Assembly: GCF_014203545.1 (NCBI RefSeq) | Contig: NZ_JACHJG010000011.1 | Coordinates: 62,001-126,000 of the forward strand | Direction: 5' to 3' | Source: Streptomyces netropsis | GTDB lineage: Bacteria; Actinomycetota; Actinomycetes; Streptomycetales; Streptomycetaceae | DNA length: 64,000 bases | Shown: positions 61,045 through 64,000 of the stretch, one piece after another | Numbering within the stretch: position 1 is the stretch's first letter | How the letters are laid out: each line of letters opens with the position of its first letter | Notes under the pieces: generated by a model | Databases searched by the model: none | The model's input: only the letters and a program-made list of their open reading frames with translations | Told to the model about the DNA's origin: nothing | Position numbers and translations under genes: made by a program

Positions 61045-61452
61045 TCAGCCCAGGCGCGGGATCTCGATCGCCGGACACCGGTCCATCACCATGTCCAGCC
61101 CCGCCGAGCGCGTCCGCTCGTACGCCTCCTCGTCGACGACCCCCAGCTGGAACCAGACCGCCTTCGCACCGATCTCGACGGCCTCGTCCGCGATGGCGCC
61201 CGCGAGCTCGGAGTGGACGAAGACATCCACCACATCGACGGGGAAGGGCACCTCGGACAGGGAGCGGTACCCCTGCTCGCCGTGGACCGTCTCGGCCTTG
61301 GGGTGCACGGGCACGATGCGCTTGCCGTACCGCTGGAGCACCTCGGCGACGCCGAACGCCGCGCGTTGCTCGTTCGTCGACAGACCGACCACCGCCCAGG
61401 TGTCGCCGGTCCGCTCGATGATCTTCCGGATGATCCCCGTCTCTGCGTACAT
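61045..61452 (-). CDS. CoA-binding domain protein
   Basis: 135 aa single Rossmann CoA-binding domain (WAVVGLSTNEQRAAFGVAEV, IVPVHPKAETVHGE, VFVHSELAGAIADEAVEIG). It resembles the small CoA-binding proteins of unknown role and the N-terminal part of succinyl-CoA ligase alpha subunits. The repeat at 60921 lies about 75 nt beyond its stop. Confidence 0.88.
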   Translation of the reverse strand: MYAETGIIRKIIERTGDTWAVVGLSTNEQRAAFGVAEVLQRYGKRIVPVHPKAETVHGEQGYRSLSEVPFPVDVVDVFVHSELAGAIADEAVEIGAKAVWFQLGVVDEEAYERTRSAGLDMVMDRCPAIEIPRLG

Positions 61453-61516
61453 GCCCGCTCAACGAGCGACCCCCATTGATCATTCCCGCGGTTCCCGTCC
61501 CGGTCGTGGCGCCGCA

Positions 61517-61522
61517 TAGGGT
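61517..61522 (+). promoter_or_regulatory. Putative -10 of the YigZ-type gene (leaderless)
   Basis: TAGGGT 6 nt before ATG 61529, with no Shine-Dalgarno. Confidence 0.4.
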
Positions 61523-61528
61523 GGCGGA

Positions 61529-62155
61529 ATGCAAGAGCAGTACCGGACGGTCGCGCGCGAAGGCGTGCACGAGATCGAGATCAACAAGTCGCGTTTCCTC
61601 TGCGCGCTCGCGCCCGCCGCGACCGAGGAGGAGGCGCAGGCCTTCATCGCGCGTATCCGCAAGGAGCACCCCACCGCCCGCCACCACTGCTTCGCCTACG
61701 TCCTGGGCGCCGACGGCTCCGTCCAGAAGGCCAGCGACGACGGCGAGCCCGGCGGCACCGCCGGGGTGCCCATGCTGCAGATGCTGCTCCGCCGCGAGAT
61801 CCGGTACGTCGTGGCCGTCGTCACCCGCTACTTCGGGGGCGTCAAGCTCGGCGCGGGCGGGCTCATCCGCGCGTACGGCGGGGCCGTCGGCGAGGCCCTC
61901 GACACCCTCGGCACCGTCACCCGGCAGCGGTTCCGCCTCGCGACGGTCACCGTCGACCACCAGCGGGCCGGGAAGCTGGAGAACGAGCTGCGGGCGACCG
62001 GCCGCGCGGTGCGCGAGGTGACCTACGGGGCCGGGGTGCGCATGGAGATCGGGCTGCCGGAGGCGGACGTGGAGTCGTTCCGGGCCTGGCTGGCGGACAC
62101 CACGGCGGGGACGGCCGGCTTCGAGCTGGGCGGCGAGGCGTACGAGGACGCCTGA
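61529..62155 (+). CDS. IMPACT/YigZ-family protein
   Basis: 208 aa. The N-terminal UPF0029 (IMPACT) domain has EIEINKSRFLCALAPA, RHHCFAYVLGADGS, DDGEPGGTAGVPML, and VVTRYFGGVKLGAGGL. A short ferredoxin-like C-terminal domain follows. Eukaryotic relatives modulate GCN1/GCN2; bacterial roles in translation or RNA binding are suspected. Leaderless start indicated. Confidence 0.92.
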   Translation: MQEQYRTVAREGVHEIEINKSRFLCALAPAATEEEAQAFIARIRKEHPTARHHCFAYVLGADGSVQKASDDGEPGGTAGVPMLQMLLRREIRYVVAVVTRYFGGVKLGAGGLIRAYGGAVGEALDTLGTVTRQRFRLATVTVDHQRAGKLENELRATGRAVREVTYGAGVRMEIGLPEADVESFRAWLADTTAGTAGFELGGEAYEDA

Positions 62156-62572
62156 GCCGGCGGCGTACCGGGGCCTGCCCGGTGGATCTTCGGCGGTCGG
62201 CGAGCGGCGTCCGGTGGGTGCGCCCGCGCGGCGGAGCGTTGCCCTCGTACCGGGCGCGCGGGCGAGCCCGACAACGTGGCGAGTTCCCCCGGCTACCGCC
62301 GGGAGGTGCCCCGGTACCGGGCGTCGGGCTTCGACGTGACCAGCGTCGTCCTGGCCGCACTGGCCCTCGGCGCGGCACTGCTGTGCGCGCTGCTCGGGTC
62401 GGGACACAGGGCCGGCTCCGCAGCCGGGTGAGGGCGTGCCCCGCGGCACGGGGGACGCGGGGCGTTCCCTCCGGAGCCCCTGTGGCGGGTGCCGACATCG
62501 AGTACCGTGCTGGGTCGGTGCCGAATCGGAGCGCGGAGGAACGGAAAGCATGCAGGTCGGAGCCCCGCGTTG
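62156..62572. other. 417-nt region before sbcD holding one small membrane-protein gene
   Basis: Between the YigZ-type gene and sbcD only the short gene at 62276-62431 is supportable. The rest is GC-rich with no hairpin of note, and the frames that run into sbcD have poor codon bias. A promoter for sbcD is not obvious. Confidence 0.5.
62276..62431 (+). CDS. Small predicted membrane protein, 51 aa
   Basis: 51 codons from GTG 62276. The N-terminal ~19 residues are hydrophilic and arginine-rich (ASSPGYRREVPRYRASGFDV, in part). One transmembrane helix follows at ~21-41 (VTSVVLAALALGAALLCALL), then a short GSGHRAGSAAG tail. Codon bias is gene-like. No clear ribosome site; an internal GTG at 62306 would still keep the helix. 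It lies in the gap upstream of sbcD. Function unknown. Confidence 0.45.
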   Translation: MASSPGYRREVPRYRASGFDVTSVVLAALALGAALLCALLGSGHRAGSAAG

Positions 62573-62575
62573 AGA

Positions 62576-63742
62576 ATGCTGCACACATCGGACTGGCACC
62601 TCGGCCGGTCCTTCCACCGCGTGGGCCTCCTGGCGGCCCAGCGCGCGTTCATCGACCACCTCGTCGAGACCGTGCGCGAGCAGAGGGTCGACGCGGTCCT
62701 CGTCGCCGGTGACGTGTACGACCGGGCGGTGCCGCCGCTCACCGCCGTCGAGCTGTTCGACGAGGCCCTGCACCGGCTCGCCGACCTCGGCGTTCCCACC
62801 GTGATGATCTCCGGGAACCACGACTCGCCCCGCCGCCTCGGCGTCGGCGCGGGCCTCATCGAGCGGGCCGGCATACATCTGCGCACCGCCCCGGCCGCCT
62901 GCGGCACCCCCGTCCTCCTCGCCGACGCGCACGGCGACGTCGCCTTCTACGGCCTGCCCTACCTCGAACCGGCCCTCGTGCGCGAGGAGCTGGGCGCCCG
63001 CCGCGGCAGCCACGCCGCCGTGCTGGAGGCCGCGATGGACCGGGTGCGGGCCGACCTCGCCACCCGGCCCGCCGGGACCCGGTCCGTCGTCCTCGCCCAC
63101 GCCTTCGTCGCCGGCGGCGCCGAGAGCGACAGCGAGCGCGACATCACCGTGGGCGGCGTCGCCGCCGTGCCCGCCGCCGTCTTCGACGGCGTCGACTACA
63201 CCGCGCTCGGCCATCTGCACGGCGCCCAGACGATCACCGACCGCGTCCGCTACTCCGGCTCCCCCCTCGCGTACTCCTTCTCCGAGACCGACCACCGCAA
63301 GACCATGTGGCTGATCGACCTCGATGCCGAAGGGGCGGTCACCGCCGAGCGGCTCGACTGCCCCGTGCCGCGCCCGCTCGCCCGGATCCGCGGCCGCCTC
63401 GACGACCTCCTCGACGACCCGCGGCTGGAGCGGCACGAGCAGGCGTGGGTCGAGGCCACGCTCACCGACGCGCACCGCCCGCAGGAGCCCATGGCCCGGC
63501 TCGCCCGGCGCTTCCCGCACGTGGTGAGCCTCGCGTTCGAACCCGACCGGGCCCCCGAGGACCCGCTCGCCTCCTACGCCCAGCGGCTGCGGGGCCGGAC
63601 CGACCGGCAGATCACCGAGGACTTCGTGGCCCACGTGCGCGGCGGCCGGGGCGCCGACGAGGCCGAGGCCGCCGTGCTCACCACCGCCCTCGACGCCGTA
63701 CGACTGGCCGGGACCGAGACCGTCCGCGAGGAGACCCGATGA
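62576..63742 (+). CDS. sbcD: Exonuclease subunit SbcD (Mre11-like)
   Basis: 388 aa nuclease subunit of the SbcCD complex, which cleaves DNA hairpins and processes double-strand breaks. The metal motifs are complete: HTSDWHLGR, VAGDVYDRA, ISGNHDSPRR, and LGHLHGAQ. A capping domain and C-terminal region follow. ATG 62576 begins MLHTSDWHLG; a TTG two codons upstream (62570) is possible. Overlaps sbcC by ATGA. Confidence 0.95.
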   Translation: MLHTSDWHLGRSFHRVGLLAAQRAFIDHLVETVREQRVDAVLVAGDVYDRAVPPLTAVELFDEALHRLADLGVPTVMISGNHDSPRRLGVGAGLIERAGIHLRTAPAACGTPVLLADAHGDVAFYGLPYLEPALVREELGARRGSHAAVLEAAMDRVRADLATRPAGTRSVVLAHAFVAGGAESDSERDITVGGVAAVPAAVFDGVDYTALGHLHGAQTITDRVRYSGSPLAYSFSETDHRKTMWLIDLDAEGAVTAERLDCPVPRPLARIRGRLDDLLDDPRLERHEQAWVEATLTDAHRPQEPMARLARRFPHVVSLAFEPDRAPEDPLASYAQRLRGRTDRQITEDFVAHVRGGRGADEAEAAVLTTALDAVRLAGTETVREETR

Positions 63743-64000
63743 GGCTGCACCGGCTGGCCGTCACCGCCTTCGGCCCCTTCGGCGCCACCCAGCACATCGA
63801 TTTCGACGAGCTGTCCGCCGCCGGACTGTTCCTGCTGCACGGACCCACCGGCGCGGGCAAGACGTCCATCCTCGACGCGGTCTGCTACGCCCTCTACGGC
63901 GGGGTCCCCGGCGCCCGTCAGGGCAGCGGACCGACCCTGCGCAGCGACCACGCGGAGCCGGGCACCCCCACCGAGGTGACGCTCGACCTCACCGTCGGCG
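63739..64000 (+). CDS. sbcC: Exonuclease subunit SbcC (Rad50-like), truncated by window end
   Basis: The first ~87 residues are visible. MRLHRLAVTAFGPFGATQHI is followed by the Walker A segment LLHGPTGAGKTSILDAVCYAL, here cited by its HGPTGAGKTS core. Full length should be about 1,000 residues with long coiled coils and a C-terminal ABC half. Translational overlap with sbcD is normal for this operon. Confidence 0.92.
   Translation, partial: MRLHRLAVTAFGPFGATQHIDFDELSAAGLFLLHGPTGAGKTSILDAVCYALYGGVPGARQGSGPTLRSDHAEPGTPTEVTLDLTVG

Overview
The window is chromosomal DNA of a Streptomyces or close relative. This is inferred from very high GC with strong third-position bias, GTG and TTG starts, ATGA and GTGA gene overlaps, a SARP regulator, a streptophobe-type membrane protein, and methylmalonyl-CoA mutase encoded as mutA-mutB-meaB. 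It falls into three parts.

Left flank (1-15,100): a SpoIIE-type phosphatase/anti-sigma kinase cut by the window edge, the mutA-mutB-meaB operon, a class 3 aldehyde dehydrogenase, a translationally coupled pair of ATP-grasp ligases, a GH25 muramidase, two exported proteins, undecaprenyl-diphosphate phosphatase and a LuxR-type regulator.

Centre (about 15,160-39,840): a complete type II (aromatic) polyketide gene cluster. A leftward operon holds KSalpha, KSbeta (chain-length factor), ACP, flavin reductase, Baeyer-Villiger monooxygenase, an ActVA-type hydroxylase, an O-methyltransferase, a SnoaL-like protein and an MDR reductase. A divergent rightward operon holds a second ActVA-type hydroxylase, a fused acetyl-CoA carboxyltransferase, biotin carboxylase, an unfamiliar beta-rich protein, a lipocalin-like protein and an HSL-type hydrolase. 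A third block holds a WrbA-like flavoprotein, the SARP activator, the biotin carrier protein, a metal-dependent cyclase, a bicovalent-type FAD oxidase, a didomain aromatase/cyclase, an NTF2-like protein, an ActIII-like ketoreductase and a second SDR. KSalpha, KSbeta and ketoreductase residues fall at or next to actinorhodin-enzyme positions and suggest a C9-reduced octaketide. A complete acetyl-CoA carboxylase would supply malonyl-CoA. Five promoters carry the SARP signature of 7-bp direct repeats at 11-bp period ending 8 bp before a -10 hexamer, so most of the cluster looks like one SARP regulon. I see no exporter, glycosyltransferase or sugar gene in it. The product is not identifiable from sequence. 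The mix of BVMO, bicovalent flavin oxidase and two ActVA-type oxygenases without an ActIV-type cyclase is unusual to me.

Right flank (40,100-64,000): metallophosphoesterase-PPTase pair (the PPTase could activate the cluster's ACP), a small membrane protein and HTH protein behind twin operators, VTT/DedA membrane proteins, a stand-alone asparagine-synthase domain, an FHA-FHA-ABC exporter with SH3-like protein and Ser/Thr kinase, an EamA transporter with its XRE-cupin regulator, small housekeeping genes, and sbcD followed by the start of sbcC. Ten genes across the window have a -10-like hexamer 6-7 nt before the start codon and mostly no Shine-Dalgarno sequence, so leaderless transcripts appear common here.
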